Assembly: GCA_036378535.1 (NCBI GenBank)
Contig: DASUWH010000016.1
Span: forward strand, 62,001-126,000
Source: Gp1-AA122 sp036378535
GTDB taxonomy: Bacteria > Acidobacteriota > Terriglobia > Terriglobales > Acidobacteriaceae
Direction of reading: 5' to 3'
Length of the DNA stretch: 64,000 nucleotides
Positions 33,205-42,046 of this stretch are shown here, piece by piece. Position numbers and translations under genes: made by a program. Numbering within the stretch: the stretch's first letter is position 1; each line of letters starts with the position of its first letter. Below the pieces are notes generated by a model. The model had not been told where the DNA came from, ran no database searches, and was given only the letters and a program-made list of their open reading frames with translations.

Positions 33205-33735
33205 CTACTGCATGACCGTAAAGTTCAGACAAGCGGCCGTGTTCGTCACGGGCGTGCTTCCCGGAGATCCGGAGTTGAAGCGGATAACCCCATCCTCATT
33301 GGCACAGAAGTTCCGAACTCCTGAGTTGTTGTAGCTGAGCGGCGATGCTCCTGCCGTGTACTCGGTGTTGACGCCGTTGACTGGAGTCTGGCCGGTCGCC
33401 TGGAACACATATCCGGACTTAGAGCCGGTTCCCGGAGAAGCCGTGGCCAGGGAATTGTCCAGCAAACAGGCATTAGCGGGCGCAGGAGCGCATGGGGCGG
33501 CGCCTCCCAGGCTGGCGAGATTCGGGGCAAATCCGACCGTTGGAAACGAGGTTTGATACGAAATCTCAGCCTGATGGATTGCGCGGATGGAGCCGACCGC
33601 CGAAGCCTCATCGGCAGAAATGCGGGCCCGCAGCAGGCTGGGAATCGCCATCGCGGCAATGATCAGGATGATAGCCACCACGATCAATAACTCGATAAGG
33701 GAGAACCCTTGTTCCCTTCTTTTTTGCTTGGTCAT
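33205..33735 (-). CDS. Type IV pilin / pseudopilin (PilA-like)
   Basis: A 176-residue prepilin. The leader MTKQKRREQG ends at the prepilin peptidase site G-FSLIELLIVVAI, with Glu at position 5 of the mature protein and a 25-residue hydrophobic helix (LIELLIVVAIILIIAAMAIPSLLRAR). The C-terminal globular part has two cysteine pairs suitable for the disulfide D-loop. The family makes type IV pili or type II secretion pseudopili. No other pilus gene is near, so it is an orphan pilin locus. The gene ends 222 bases from the ferredoxin start. Confidence 0.92.
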   Translation of the reverse strand: MTKQKRREQGFSLIELLIVVAIILIIAAMAIPSLLRARISADEASAVGSIRAIHQAEISYQTSFPTVGFAPNLASLGGAAPCAPAPANACLLDNSLATASPGTGSKSGYVFQATGQTPVNGVNTEYTAGASPLSYNNSGVRNFCANEDGVIRFNSGSPGSTPVTNTAACLNFTVMQ

Positions 33736-34220
33736 GTTGTTTACTCTCGCCTTTATTTTGGCAGCTCCTGGAAAGCGCGCAGGGCCTGGGAAAATTCAGA
33801 TTATCTCAATTGTAACCTGCCGTTCACGTCCGGGCCGGCCGGGGAATAGCCTAATCGACTATTGACCTGCATTTTCAAGCCCACTTGCCGGATCTGCGCG
33901 CCAGGGGTCCCTCGCCGAATGGGCTATAAGAACCTGCAAATTGTTAAAAACAATTGTTGACCTTGCTCTGTCGAAACTCGTCTTTATAACAGTTAAGGCC
34001 CTCTTCCTGGGCCCGGGGACTCGAGCGCAACCTGTTGCACTTTCAGGGCGGACTCTGGGGAAGCCCCATATGCCCGGCTTCAGCCCCAAGGTTTCCAAGG
34101 TAGGGTACGAAGCTGGCGGAAAGTCGGCTGACCGTGATTACAGAAAACAGCTCCCAATCTCTATCCGTTAGAACGGGAAAGATGTATAACTTGCAAAATT
34201 TCATTTCCGGGGCAGGTCAG
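33736..34220. other. Divergent region between pilin and response regulator
   Basis: A 485-base divergent gap. It contains a perfect inverted repeat AATTGTT-AAA-AACAATT (33939-33955), followed by TTGACC, and may hold operator and promoter sites. No gene is seen; an in-frame extension of the regulator towards 34134 has no ribosome site. Confidence 0.45.
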
Positions 34221-34898
34221 GTGGAAAGAATCCTGGTTGTTGAAGATGACCGGGCTGTACAAAAGGCACTCCGGCGCCTGTTCGAGTCGGAAGGATACAC
34301 CGTAGAGTCTGCCTTTGATGGGGAATCCGGGTTGGGCGCCTTCCAGTCGGCTTCCCCCACGGCAGTCGTGTTGGACTTGCGGCTGCCCAAAGTATCGGGA
34401 CGTGATGTCTGTCGCGCCATCAAAGAACGTGCGCCGGCTCTGCCAATCATTGTTCTGAGTGCCGCCACCGATGTAGCCGACAAGGTTCTGCTGCTGGAAC
34501 TGGGCGCCGACGATTACGTCACCAAGCCATTCAGCCCGCGCGAGTTGCTGGCCCGAGTACGGGCTGCCGTGCGACGCTCCAGCCGGCCGGCTACAAAGAC
34601 CGCACAAGGGTTTGGAGATGTGTCGGTCGATTTCTCTAAAATGGAAGTCCTGCGCGGTGGACAATCGGTTACCATGACCGCTCAGGAGTTCAAGGTTCTC
34701 AAGTTCCTTATGGAAAACGCTGAACGCGTCGTATCGCGCGAAGAACTACTGAACGAGGTTTGGGGGTATCAGAACTATCCATCTACCCGCACAGTGGACA
34801 ATCATATTTTGAAGCTGAGGCAGAAATTGGAAAGAGATCCGGCTCAGCCAATCCATTTCCGGACCATGCACGGGGCAGGCTACAAGTTCGTTCCTTAG
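34221..34898 (+). CDS. OmpR/PhoB-family response regulator
   Basis: A 225-residue regulator. The receiver has E8/D9, phospho-acceptor D52 (VVLDLRLPKVSGRDV) and KPFSPRELLARVRA. The winged helix ends with STRTVDNHILKLRQKLE and FRTMHGAGYKFV. I start it at a GTG at 34221 (MERILVVEDD) after GGGGCAGGTCAG; an ATG at 34182 would add 13 residues. The sensor kinase follows after 31 bases, so the pair is an operon, probably with the porin and cupredoxin genes behind it. Confidence 0.93.
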   Translation: MERILVVEDDRAVQKALRRLFESEGYTVESAFDGESGLGAFQSASPTAVVLDLRLPKVSGRDVCRAIKERAPALPIIVLSAATDVADKVLLLELGADDYVTKPFSPRELLARVRAAVRRSSRPATKTAQGFGDVSVDFSKMEVLRGGQSVTMTAQEFKVLKFLMENAERVVSREELLNEVWGYQNYPSTRTVDNHILKLRQKLERDPAQPIHFRTMHGAGYKFVP

Positions 34899-34929
34899 TC
34901 GTGCGCGGGATACACCACGAGCGGATTAG

Positions 34930-36729
34930 ATGATCAAGCTCCGACTCAGCACCAAGTTCCTTTTGTCCATGCTGGCGATCTCCGCGGGTCTCACCGCGGC
35001 CAGCCTGCTGTTTGTGCGGCGCACCCTGGAATCTCACACCCGCGCCGAGATTTTTTCCGACCTCCGCAACTCCGCGGCCACCTTCCAAAATGTACAGCGC
35101 GAGCGCGAAGCCTCGTGGTCGCGATCGGCGGAGTTGATGGCCGATCTTCCTATTGTGCGCGCCATGATCATGGCCCCGGACCCGGCGACCATTCAGGATT
35201 CGTCCCGGCGAGTCTGGCAGTTGGGAGGCAGCGACCTGTTCGTAATGCTGAATCGTGAGCAGCGCGTTGTGGCCCTGCACACGGCCAGCGCAGGTCTCGC
35301 CGCCGACTCCGCCCGAAAGCTTTTCCTGGAGGCTCTGAGTGACGATGCGCCCAGCCATTGGTGGTTCGGCGGCGGGCACTTGTACGAAGTTTTCGTGCGG
35401 CCAGTTTACTTCGGCACCCGTGCGGAAGACCGGCTGCAGGGATATCTGGGCGTCGGATACGAAATCAACGACCAGATTGCGCGTGAGGCCGGGCGCGTTG
35501 CCGGTAGCCAAGTCGCGTTCTGGTACGGAGACACGGTTGCCAGGAGTACCCTAGCTCCTCTCCAGGAAAAGGAGTTGTTGCAGGAATTCCCGGGACACGT
35601 GCAGCCGACCGGGCAGGATGTTACCGAGCTTCAACTCGGGCAAGAGCGCTTCTTGTCCGAGGCAGTCAACCTGAACCCCGGTCTCACCCCGGTTGTGCGC
35701 CTCAACGTGCTGAAGTCCTACGATCAGGCAACCGCCTTCCTGAATCAGCTGGATCGCTCGCTGCTGGCCCTCGGCCTGGTAGCCGTACTGGTCGGAAGTA
35801 TTCTGGTGTTTCTCCTCTCCCACACCTTCACCCGACCTTTGTCGGCCCTGGTTTCGGGGGTGCGGGCGCTGGAAAAAGGAGATTTCGAATATGTTCTCGA
35901 GGCGCACGGTCAGGACGAGGTGGCGGAGGTCACCACCGCCTTTCGCCGCATGCGCGAAACTCTGCAGAACACTCAGCGCAAATTGCTGGAATCCGAACGC
36001 CTGGCTACTATCGGCCGTATGGCTAGTTCCATCTCCCACGACCTCCGTCATTCCTTGGCTACTGTGGTGGCTAACGCCGAGTTTCTGGCAGAGGCCCGGC
36101 TGGATACGCACCAGCGCGAAGAACTTTATCGCGAGGTGCGCCTGGCTGTAGACCAAATGACCGAAATGTTGGAGTCCTTTCTGGAATTTTCGCGCACGCG
36201 GGAAAATTTGCGCCCCGCTTACGGGAACCTGCAGGAGGCTCTGGATCGCGCTCTGCAGAATGTACGCGCCAATCCCGAATTCAACCGAGTTGCGCTGACC
36301 GTGAACTGTGAGAGCGATACCGAGGGCTGGTTCGATCTGCGCAGGTTAGAACGAGCCTTCCAGAATCTGATTCTTAATGCTTTTGAGGCAGTTCCCCCTG
36401 AACATGGGAGAGTGGAACTCGATCTGCGCCGTCGTAATGGCAATATTGAATTCCGGGTGGAGGACAATGGGCCGGGAATTCCGGAAGACATTCGCGGGCA
36501 GCTGTTCGAGCCCTTCGTCAGCAGCGGTAAGCAGTATGGCACCGGTCTGGGACTAACTGTCGTGCAGAAGATAGTCGAAGACCATGGGGGCAGTGTGCAG
36601 GTGGAGAGAACGTCGGCCCAGGGGACCGTCTTCGTCATGACGCTACCGCTCGCGTTGCGTCCGAGAATGGAAGCGACGAGCGGCCAAACTGGCAAACGCA
36701 CTGCACCTGTAACTCACCTCCTGCCGTAG
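34930..36729 (+). CDS. Membrane sensor histidine kinase with periplasmic sensor and HAMP
   Basis: A 599-residue kinase. The order is membrane helix 1 (about 10-30), a periplasmic sensor domain (about 31-275, without a motif I recognise), helix 2 (about 277-297), a HAMP linker (300-352), a HisKA helix with SSISHDLRHSLATVVAN (H370), and a HATPase_c domain with the N-box LERAFQNLILNAFEAV, G1 VEDNGPGIPE and G2 YGTGLGLTVVQKIV. It is co-transcribed with the OmpR-type regulator. The large extracytoplasmic domain suggests that it senses an envelope or external signal. Confidence 0.93.
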   Translation: MIKLRLSTKFLLSMLAISAGLTAASLLFVRRTLESHTRAEIFSDLRNSAATFQNVQREREASWSRSAELMADLPIVRAMIMAPDPATIQDSSRRVWQLGGSDLFVMLNREQRVVALHTASAGLAADSARKLFLEALSDDAPSHWWFGGGHLYEVFVRPVYFGTRAEDRLQGYLGVGYEINDQIAREAGRVAGSQVAFWYGDTVARSTLAPLQEKELLQEFPGHVQPTGQDVTELQLGQERFLSEAVNLNPGLTPVVRLNVLKSYDQATAFLNQLDRSLLALGLVAVLVGSILVFLLSHTFTRPLSALVSGVRALEKGDFEYVLEAHGQDEVAEVTTAFRRMRETLQNTQRKLLESERLATIGRMASSISHDLRHSLATVVANAEFLAEARLDTHQREELYREVRLAVDQMTEMLESFLEFSRTRENLRPAYGNLQEALDRALQNVRANPEFNRVALTVNCESDTEGWFDLRRLERAFQNLILNAFEAVPPEHGRVELDLRRRNGNIEFRVEDNGPGIPEDIRGQLFEPFVSSGKQYGTGLGLTVVQKIVEDHGGSVQVERTSAQGTVFVMTLPLALRPRMEATSGQTGKRTAPVTHLLP

Positions 36730-36789
36730 CTCCGTCCGGAGATATAGTTTGAGATCGGTTTAAAGCAAGCATGCGTTGGGGAGGCGTTT

Positions 36790-38361
36790 ATGCCGAGGTT
36801 ACGACTACTGCGTACAGCGGGCGCGATTGCACTTGCCGGCGCGGCTTTCGTGGGAATCGCAAGAGCGCAACAGCAGATCGCCCCTTATTCCGCCGAGGAG
36901 CAGGCTCTGTCGCAGTCCATCCGCGAGTTGCAGGCGCAAATCCAGGATTTGCGCTCCGCCGTGGCTGAACTACGCTCGCAAACGGTGCAATATCACGCCG
37001 AGAATGCCGCCCTGCAGCAGCGCGTGCAAGCTCTGCAGGATCGGCTAGGCGCGGCCGCAGAGACTTCGGCCAAAGCTCCATCCCGCGAACAATCCGCGAC
37101 GGCCGGTTCAGTGGCCGAGGCAGCAACCGCAACCGCTACGGAACAGCGCCCCTCTCCTGGTCTGCAAGAGCAGCTTGACCTGCTTAACGGAAAGATCAAC
37201 GAGCAGTATCAAACCAAGGTAGAGAGCGGTTCGAAGTACCGCGTCAGGCTCTCGGGAATCGCGCTCTTCAATGCCTTTAACAACCGAGGCAGCGTGGATA
37301 ACATCGACTCCCCTCACCTGGTCACGTTGGGGACTCCAGGCGAGCCCCAGAAGAGCGTAGGCGCCACCCTGCGGCAGTCGTTGCTTGGGTTAGAGGCCTT
37401 CGGCCCCGCCGTCGCCGGCGCCAAAACTTCTGCAGAAGTTCAATTTGATTTTGCGGGCGGTTTCGCCGCAGCCCCGAACGGAGTCACATTCGGGATCGTG
37501 CGTTTGCGAACCGCTACTTTGCACCTCGATTGGGCCAATACATCGCTCGTGGCCGGGCAGGACAACCTATTCTTCGCGCCTCTTTCCCCCACTTCGCTGG
37601 CATCCCTGGCTGCGCCGCCGTTGTCGTATTCCGGAAACCTCTGGAACTGGACTCCCCAGATTCGCGTAGAGCATCGCTTTAATCTGACAGATGATTCTGG
37701 CGTGAGCGTCCAGGCCGGCGTGTTGGATCCGCTGACCGGCGAATTTCCAGCCGCCAATTATCTTCGTATGCCACAGGCAGGAGAACTGTCGGGCGTTCCC
37801 GCATTTGGCACGCGTGTCGCCTACACCAACAAAACCATGGGCGAGCCTATTACGCTTGGTGTCGGCGGATACTACAGCCGGGAAAATTGGGGATTCGAAC
37901 GCATTGTGAACGGGTGGGCGGGCACGGCTGATGTGACCGTCCCGATTACTCATCTCTTCAGCGTGACTGGCGAATTTTACCGAGGTAATGCAATCGGCGG
38001 GCTGGGAGCAGCTCAGAATCGCTCCATTGTCTGGAGTGGCGATCTCAGAACGCCCGCTGCCGTGGTGCGTGGCCTCAACGACATGGGCGGTTGGGCGCAG
38101 CTGAAATTCAAGCCTCTCACCCGGCTCGAATTCAATGTCGCCGCCGGCCAGGATAGTGCCTTCACCGACGAAGTCCTGGCGCTCCCCGGCCGGGACTACA
38201 ATGGAACGATTAATGCTAATCGCAGCGCGCTTGCGAATTTCATCTACCACCCGCGTTCCGATCTGGTGTTCTCGGCCGAATACGATCGCCTGCGCACGAC
38301 GTCGATTTACAACTATTCTTCGGCGAACCATTTCAGCTTGAGCATGGGCGTGTTGTTTTAA
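36790..38361 (+). CDS. Outer-membrane porin-like protein with N-terminal coiled coil
   Basis: A 523-residue exported protein. A signal peptide (1-26, ending ARAQ) precedes a coiled-coil segment (about 30-80, SAEEQALSQSIRELQAQIQDL) and a low-complexity Ala/Thr linker. The remainder (about 140-523) alternates polar and hydrophobic residues and ends in a phenylalanine-type terminus (LSMGVLF), as beta-barrels do. This is like DcaP-type or peptidoglycan-linked trimeric porins. It has a strong ribosome site (GGGGAGGCGTTT) and lies between the two-component genes and a cupredoxin. Confidence 0.82.
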   Translation: MPRLRLLRTAGAIALAGAAFVGIARAQQQIAPYSAEEQALSQSIRELQAQIQDLRSAVAELRSQTVQYHAENAALQQRVQALQDRLGAAAETSAKAPSREQSATAGSVAEAATATATEQRPSPGLQEQLDLLNGKINEQYQTKVESGSKYRVRLSGIALFNAFNNRGSVDNIDSPHLVTLGTPGEPQKSVGATLRQSLLGLEAFGPAVAGAKTSAEVQFDFAGGFAAAPNGVTFGIVRLRTATLHLDWANTSLVAGQDNLFFAPLSPTSLASLAAPPLSYSGNLWNWTPQIRVEHRFNLTDDSGVSVQAGVLDPLTGEFPAANYLRMPQAGELSGVPAFGTRVAYTNKTMGEPITLGVGGYYSRENWGFERIVNGWAGTADVTVPITHLFSVTGEFYRGNAIGGLGAAQNRSIVWSGDLRTPAAVVRGLNDMGGWAQLKFKPLTRLEFNVAAGQDSAFTDEVLALPGRDYNGTINANRSALANFIYHPRSDLVFSAEYDRLRTTSIYNYSSANHFSLSMGVLF

Positions 38362-38372
38362 GAGAAATCTCG

Positions 38373-39101
38373 ATGTGCAGAGTAGCAACAATTTCGCGTG
38401 TCCTAGGGCTGGGATTCATGTTGCTGGCAACAGCCGCGGGGCAACAGCAGCAGCTTACGGTGACTGCACTGGTCGAAGTCGCTGCGCCCAACCGGCGTTC
38501 GCACGCGCCGCAAGGCGTGGTGGTCTGGCTGACCCCCGTGGAAGGCTCAGCTCCGGTTCAGATCACCGAAGTTCCCGAGCAGCATCCTTCTTTAACACAA
38601 AAAGACAAGAGCTTTACTCCTCATCTGCTGGTCGTCCAAGTCGGCACCATCGTGAATTTTCCCAATCACGATCCCTTTTTTCACAACGTTTTTTCCCTGT
38701 TCGAAGGCAAGCGGTTCGATCTTGGACTCTATGAGGCCGGAACGACGCGACACGTGCGCTTCGATCGGCCGGGCGTGTGCTACATCTTCTGCAATATTCA
38801 TCCGGAAATGAGCGCCGTCGTAGTCGTGCTGGATACGCCTTACTACGGGATCGCCAGCCGCCGCGGCACGATCGAGATCCCCCGAGTGCCGGCAGGACGA
38901 TACAGCATGCACGTCTGGGACGAGCGCTCCCTGCCCGAAGACCTGGCCCAGATGACTCGCGAAGTTGTGGTGTCACCCGGACAGACCTCCCTGGGCAAAT
39001 TGCGGATCCGGGAGACCGAGGTCGCTCTCGCCCACAAAAACAAATACGGCCAGGATTACGAGAAACCTGCCCCGCCCGGGCCCGGATACATACCGCAATA
39101 G
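38373..39101 (+). CDS. Secreted cupredoxin (plastocyanin/azurin-like blue copper protein)
   Basis: A 242-residue exported protein with a signal peptide (about 1-23). The cupredoxin fold has the type-1 copper ligands H104 (NHDPFFHNVFS) and C140/H143/M146 (FCNIHPEMSA). The last about 80 residues, ending in a proline/glycine-rich tail, form a second beta domain (GTIEIPRVPAGRYSMHVWDE). It starts 12 bases after the porin stop, so it is co-transcribed. A periplasmic electron-carrier or copper-binding role is likely; the two-component system may regulate it. Confidence 0.9.
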   Translation: MCRVATISRVLGLGFMLLATAAGQQQQLTVTALVEVAAPNRRSHAPQGVVVWLTPVEGSAPVQITEVPEQHPSLTQKDKSFTPHLLVVQVGTIVNFPNHDPFFHNVFSLFEGKRFDLGLYEAGTTRHVRFDRPGVCYIFCNIHPEMSAVVVVLDTPYYGIASRRGTIEIPRVPAGRYSMHVWDERSLPEDLAQMTREVVVSPGQTSLGKLRIRETEVALAHKNKYGQDYEKPAPPGPGYIPQ

Positions 39102-39122
39102 CTGGAAATCAGCCGTGCTCCT

Positions 39123-39138
39123 TGTGAGCGCCGTCACA
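39123..39138 (+). promoter_or_regulatory. Perfect CRP/FNR-type palindrome upstream of hypC
   Basis: TGTGAGCGCCGTCACA is a perfect TGTGA-N6-TCACA palindrome, 46 bases upstream of the hypC start. It is the best match to this consensus seen in the window. Confidence 0.75.
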
Positions 39139-39184
39139 GATGCACGTGAGCCATGCGCGTAAGCTTTCCGCAGGAGCGTGTCCC

Positions 39185-39436
39185 ATGTGCCTGGCCATTC
39201 CCGGCAAAATTCTCGATTGCAGCGAGCAGGGCGGTTTGCGCGTGGGCCGCATTCAGTTTGGCGGTATCGTGCGCCAAGCCAGCCTGGATTTCGTGCCTGA
39301 AGCCCAGATCGGGGACTACGTAATGGTTCATGTGGGATTCGCGATCAGCCGTGTGGACGCCGAAGAAGCACAGCGGACTTATCAACTGCTCACGGAAATG
39401 GGCACTCTGGAAGCCGAAATAGGACCAGAGGAATAA
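39185..39436 (+). CDS. hypC: Hydrogenase maturation chaperone HypC
   Basis: An 83-residue HypC/HupF protein. The N-terminal MCLAIPGKIL supplies the essential Cys2, which binds the iron precursor with HypD. The rest is the usual OB-like fold (VGRIQFGGIVRQASLDFVPE and GDYVMVHVGFAISRVD). The ATG at 39185 has GGAG 10 bases upstream; the frame is open further upstream without need. It is separated from hypD by VOC and phoU genes but has its own CRP-type box. Confidence 0.95.
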   Translation: MCLAIPGKILDCSEQGGLRVGRIQFGGIVRQASLDFVPEAQIGDYVMVHVGFAISRVDAEEAQRTYQLLTEMGTLEAEIGPEE

Positions 39437-39472
39437 ATTCCACTACCCTTTCCCTCCTGTCTTCCCCGCATA

Positions 39473-39871
39473 ATGGACGTTATGGCGCAGAAACTCGGGC
39501 ACGTCTCGCTAGTAGTGCGCGAATACGACGAAGCGATCGCATTTTTCACCCAAGTACTTGATTTCGTAGTACACGAAGATAGGCTCATCGATCCGGACAA
39601 GCGCTGGGTGTTGGTTGGACCGCCGGACTTGGGAGGCACGATGTTGCTGCTCGCGCGAGCGGCCACACCGGAGCAGGCCAGCCGCATCGGAAATCAAACT
39701 GGTGGCCGCGTCTTTCTTTTTCTGCATACGGACAATTTCAGACATGACTACGAGCGACTGAAATCGCGAGGCGTGAAATTTCTGGAAGCACCGCGGGAAG
39801 AAAGCTACGGCACGGTAGCGGTCTTCGTAGACCTGTATGGGAATAAATGGGACCTGCTGCAACTGGCCTAG
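39473..39871 (+). CDS. VOC-family (glyoxalase/dioxygenase fold) protein
   Basis: A 132-residue single VOC protein: HVSLVVREYDEAIAFFTQVLDF at the start, GRVFLFLHTDNFRHDYERLKSRGVKF in the middle and VFVDLYGNKWDLLQL at the end. Metal-ligand positions (H at about 10, E at about 105 in EESYG, D in DLYG) fit, but the substrate is not predictable. It may start at an ATG 9 bases later. Its stop overlaps the phoU stop on the other strand by 4 bases. Confidence 0.9.
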   Translation: MDVMAQKLGHVSLVVREYDEAIAFFTQVLDFVVHEDRLIDPDKRWVLVGPPDLGGTMLLLARAATPEQASRIGNQTGGRVFLFLHTDNFRHDYERLKSRGVKFLEAPREESYGTVAVFVDLYGNKWDLLQLA

Positions 39872-40602
39872 CTCACGCGGCCCCTGGATTCGGCTCGTTG
39901 CTTTCCCTTGCGGTTCCGCTCCATCGCCAATAATTCCCGAGGCTTCTCGTATTCACGCAAAAGGTGTCGTACGCTGCGGCCCGTGACCAGGTGACAGATC
40001 TCTTCTGCCAAGTGTTTTACGTGATCGCCCGATCGCTCCAGTATCTGTGCCATGAACACCATGTGGTAACTTTCGCCCACCGGCAGATCTTCCGGATTTT
40101 CTACGTGGCGGACAATCATGAGGTTGCGCAAGCGATCCAGTTCGGCATCCTCCCGCAGGACCGCAATAGCGCGAGCCACGTCGCGGTTGGCAAACGCTTC
40201 GGCTACGCTGCTCAGCATGCCCACGATGATTTTCGTCATCGCAGCCAGTTCAAGAACATCGTTAGCGTGGAGCCGCGGAGCTGCAGCGCGGAAACGGTTC
40301 ACCACGTTGAGGAAAAGATCGCCGATCCGCTCCAGTTCGATGATGAATTTAAGGGAAGCAATCAACTGCCGCGCCTGCACCTCGTCCTGAGTGGCAGGAA
40401 TTAACCGAATCACCGCTTCGTTGACCTGGCGGTTGAGAGTGTCCAGATCGTCTTCGTACTGAAATACTTTCTCCAGCGACACATCGCTGCGGTTGTTGAT
40501 GCCCTGAAGAAGAGCCTCGGCGGAAGCTTGAGCAGTGTGGCAGCCACGCAGGGCCGTTTCCAGCAGGTCTTGAATGGAAGAACTCTGGACCCGTTCTGTC
40601 AT
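39868..40602 (-). CDS. phoU: PhoU-like phosphate-signalling protein
   Basis: A 244-residue PhoU protein of two related three-helix bundles. The characteristic segments are LIASLKFIIELERIGDLFLNV and MVFMAQILERSGDHVKHLAEE (the repeated E/DxxxD motifs that bind metal clusters). PhoU represses the phosphate regulon by linking the Pst transporter to PhoR. No pst or phoR gene is in the window. The C-terminus is basic. Confidence 0.9.
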   Translation of the reverse strand: MTERVQSSSIQDLLETALRGCHTAQASAEALLQGINNRSDVSLEKVFQYEDDLDTLNRQVNEAVIRLIPATQDEVQARQLIASLKFIIELERIGDLFLNVVNRFRAAAPRLHANDVLELAAMTKIIVGMLSSVAEAFANRDVARAIAVLREDAELDRLRNLMIVRHVENPEDLPVGESYHMVFMAQILERSGDHVKHLAEEICHLVTGRSVRHLLREYEKPRELLAMERNRKGKQRAESRGRVS

Positions 40603-40938
40603 GTCTGCCTCCTTCCACTCTTCTCAGGAAAGCTGAATTGGTGCGAACTCTTGGATGCCGCTACCCTGCGTTCCGGTCGTCCCATTTCACCGGAAACCGG
40701 CCCTGGCAGGCCGAAGGACCTCAACCCCCTAACCGGCTCGGGCTATCCAGTCACCCAGGCGACTCCAATCCAGGGGCGATGTTATCAAGGAGGGCCGCCG
40801 ACCCGGGTGTGGATGGTCACTGGCGGGTGTGATCTATGTCACCGCTGGCATGTTTGTCCGCCGATAGAGTCAGGCTTGGAGACGGATTAGCGGGGTGCCC
40901 TCTGCTCCCGACGGACACCGCCTCGGGCCGGCCCTGAG
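40603..40938. other. Divergent region upstream of hypD
   Basis: A 336-base gap between phoU (minus) and hypD (plus). It holds a CRP-type box at 40828-40843. GC-rich short palindromes are present, but no terminator or riboswitch that I can name. Confidence 0.45.
40828..40843 (+). promoter_or_regulatory. CRP/FNR-type palindrome upstream of hypD
   Basis: TGTGATCTATGTCACC matches TGTGA-N6-TCACA at 9 of 10 defined positions. It lies 95 bases upstream of the hypD start, and no other gene lies between. Confidence 0.65.
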
Positions 40939-42036
40939 ATGAGATATATCGACGAGTACCGCGACGCTCGCATCGCCCGCCAGCTGGCTAAAGAAATCAG
41001 CCAGCGGACAACTCAGCCATGGGTACTGATGGAAATCTGCGGCGGCCAGACCCACACCATCATGCGTTACGGTCTCGATGAACTTTTGCCCAAGCACATT
41101 GAACTGGTGCATGGGCCGGGCTGCCCGGTTTGCGTCACTCCCCTGGAAACCATTGACCGCGCCATCGCCCTCGCTCTCCGCCCCGAAGTGATCCTGGTCT
41201 CCTACGGTGACATGCTCCGCGTTCCAGGTTCGTCTTCCGATCTGTTCCTCGCCAAAGCACAGGGAGGGGACGTACGCATCGCCTATTCCCCTCTGGAAGC
41301 GGTCAAAATTGCACGCGCCAACCCGGATCGAAAAGTAGTTTTTCTGGCCATCGGATTTGAAACTACAGCGCCGCCCAACGCGATGGCGGCCTGGCAGGCA
41401 AAGCGCGAAGGACTGTCTAACTTTTCCATGCTGGTGTCGCACGTTCTCGTTCCCCCTGCAATCCGCGCCTTGATGGTGTCTCCACAAAATCGCGTACAAG
41501 GCTTTATCGCTCCGGGACATGTGTGCACCGTCATGGGGTTTCAGGAATACGAGAGTTTGACGCGCGATTTCAAAGTGCCGATCGTGGTGGGCGGATTTGA
41601 GCCGGTCGATATCCTGCAATCTGTGCTGATGCTGGTCGAGCAATTGGAGGGACACCAAGCGCGCGTGGAAAACCAGTATGTACGTTCGGTCAGCTATGCC
41701 GGGAATTTGCCCGCGCAGCGCGTGATGGAGGAAGTATTTGAGATTGCCGACCAGAAATGGCGCGGCATCGGCCCAATCCCGCGCAGCGGCCTGCGCCTGC
41801 GCGAGGAGTACGCCAGCTTTGACGCCAGCAAGGTTTTCGACTTGCAGCTGATCACCGCCGACGAACCGGCTGAATGCATCAGCGCGCAGGTGCTGCAAGG
41901 ACTCCGGAAGCCGACGGATTGTCCAGCGTTCGGAATGCGCTGCACCCCGGAAAATCCTCTAGGAGCACCGATGGTGTCGAGCGAAGGCGCGTGCGCGGCC
42001 TACTACCATTATCGGCGGCACGCAGCCGCAGATTGA
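40939..42036 (+). CDS. hypD: Hydrogenase maturation protein HypD
   Basis: A 365-residue HypD, the [4Fe-4S] scaffold on which the Fe(CN)2CO unit of [NiFe] hydrogenases is built with HypC. The conserved cysteines appear in MEICGGQTHT (C34), GPGCPVCVTP (C62/C65) and the C-terminal CPAFGMRCTPENPLGAPMVS. The length is typical. It is the first gene of hypDEABF and lies 95 bases downstream of the CRP-type palindrome. Confidence 0.97.
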   Translation: MRYIDEYRDARIARQLAKEISQRTTQPWVLMEICGGQTHTIMRYGLDELLPKHIELVHGPGCPVCVTPLETIDRAIALALRPEVILVSYGDMLRVPGSSSDLFLAKAQGGDVRIAYSPLEAVKIARANPDRKVVFLAIGFETTAPPNAMAAWQAKREGLSNFSMLVSHVLVPPAIRALMVSPQNRVQGFIAPGHVCTVMGFQEYESLTRDFKVPIVVGGFEPVDILQSVLMLVEQLEGHQARVENQYVRSVSYAGNLPAQRVMEEVFEIADQKWRGIGPIPRSGLRLREEYASFDASKVFDLQLITADEPAECISAQVLQGLRKPTDCPAFGMRCTPENPLGAPMVSSEGACAAYYHYRRHAAAD

Positions 42037-42046
42037 GGGCTAACTT

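Noticed and set aside
40870..41898. Open frame of 342 codons on the minus strand
   Set aside because: It is antisense to hypD, which has all its conserved cysteine motifs.
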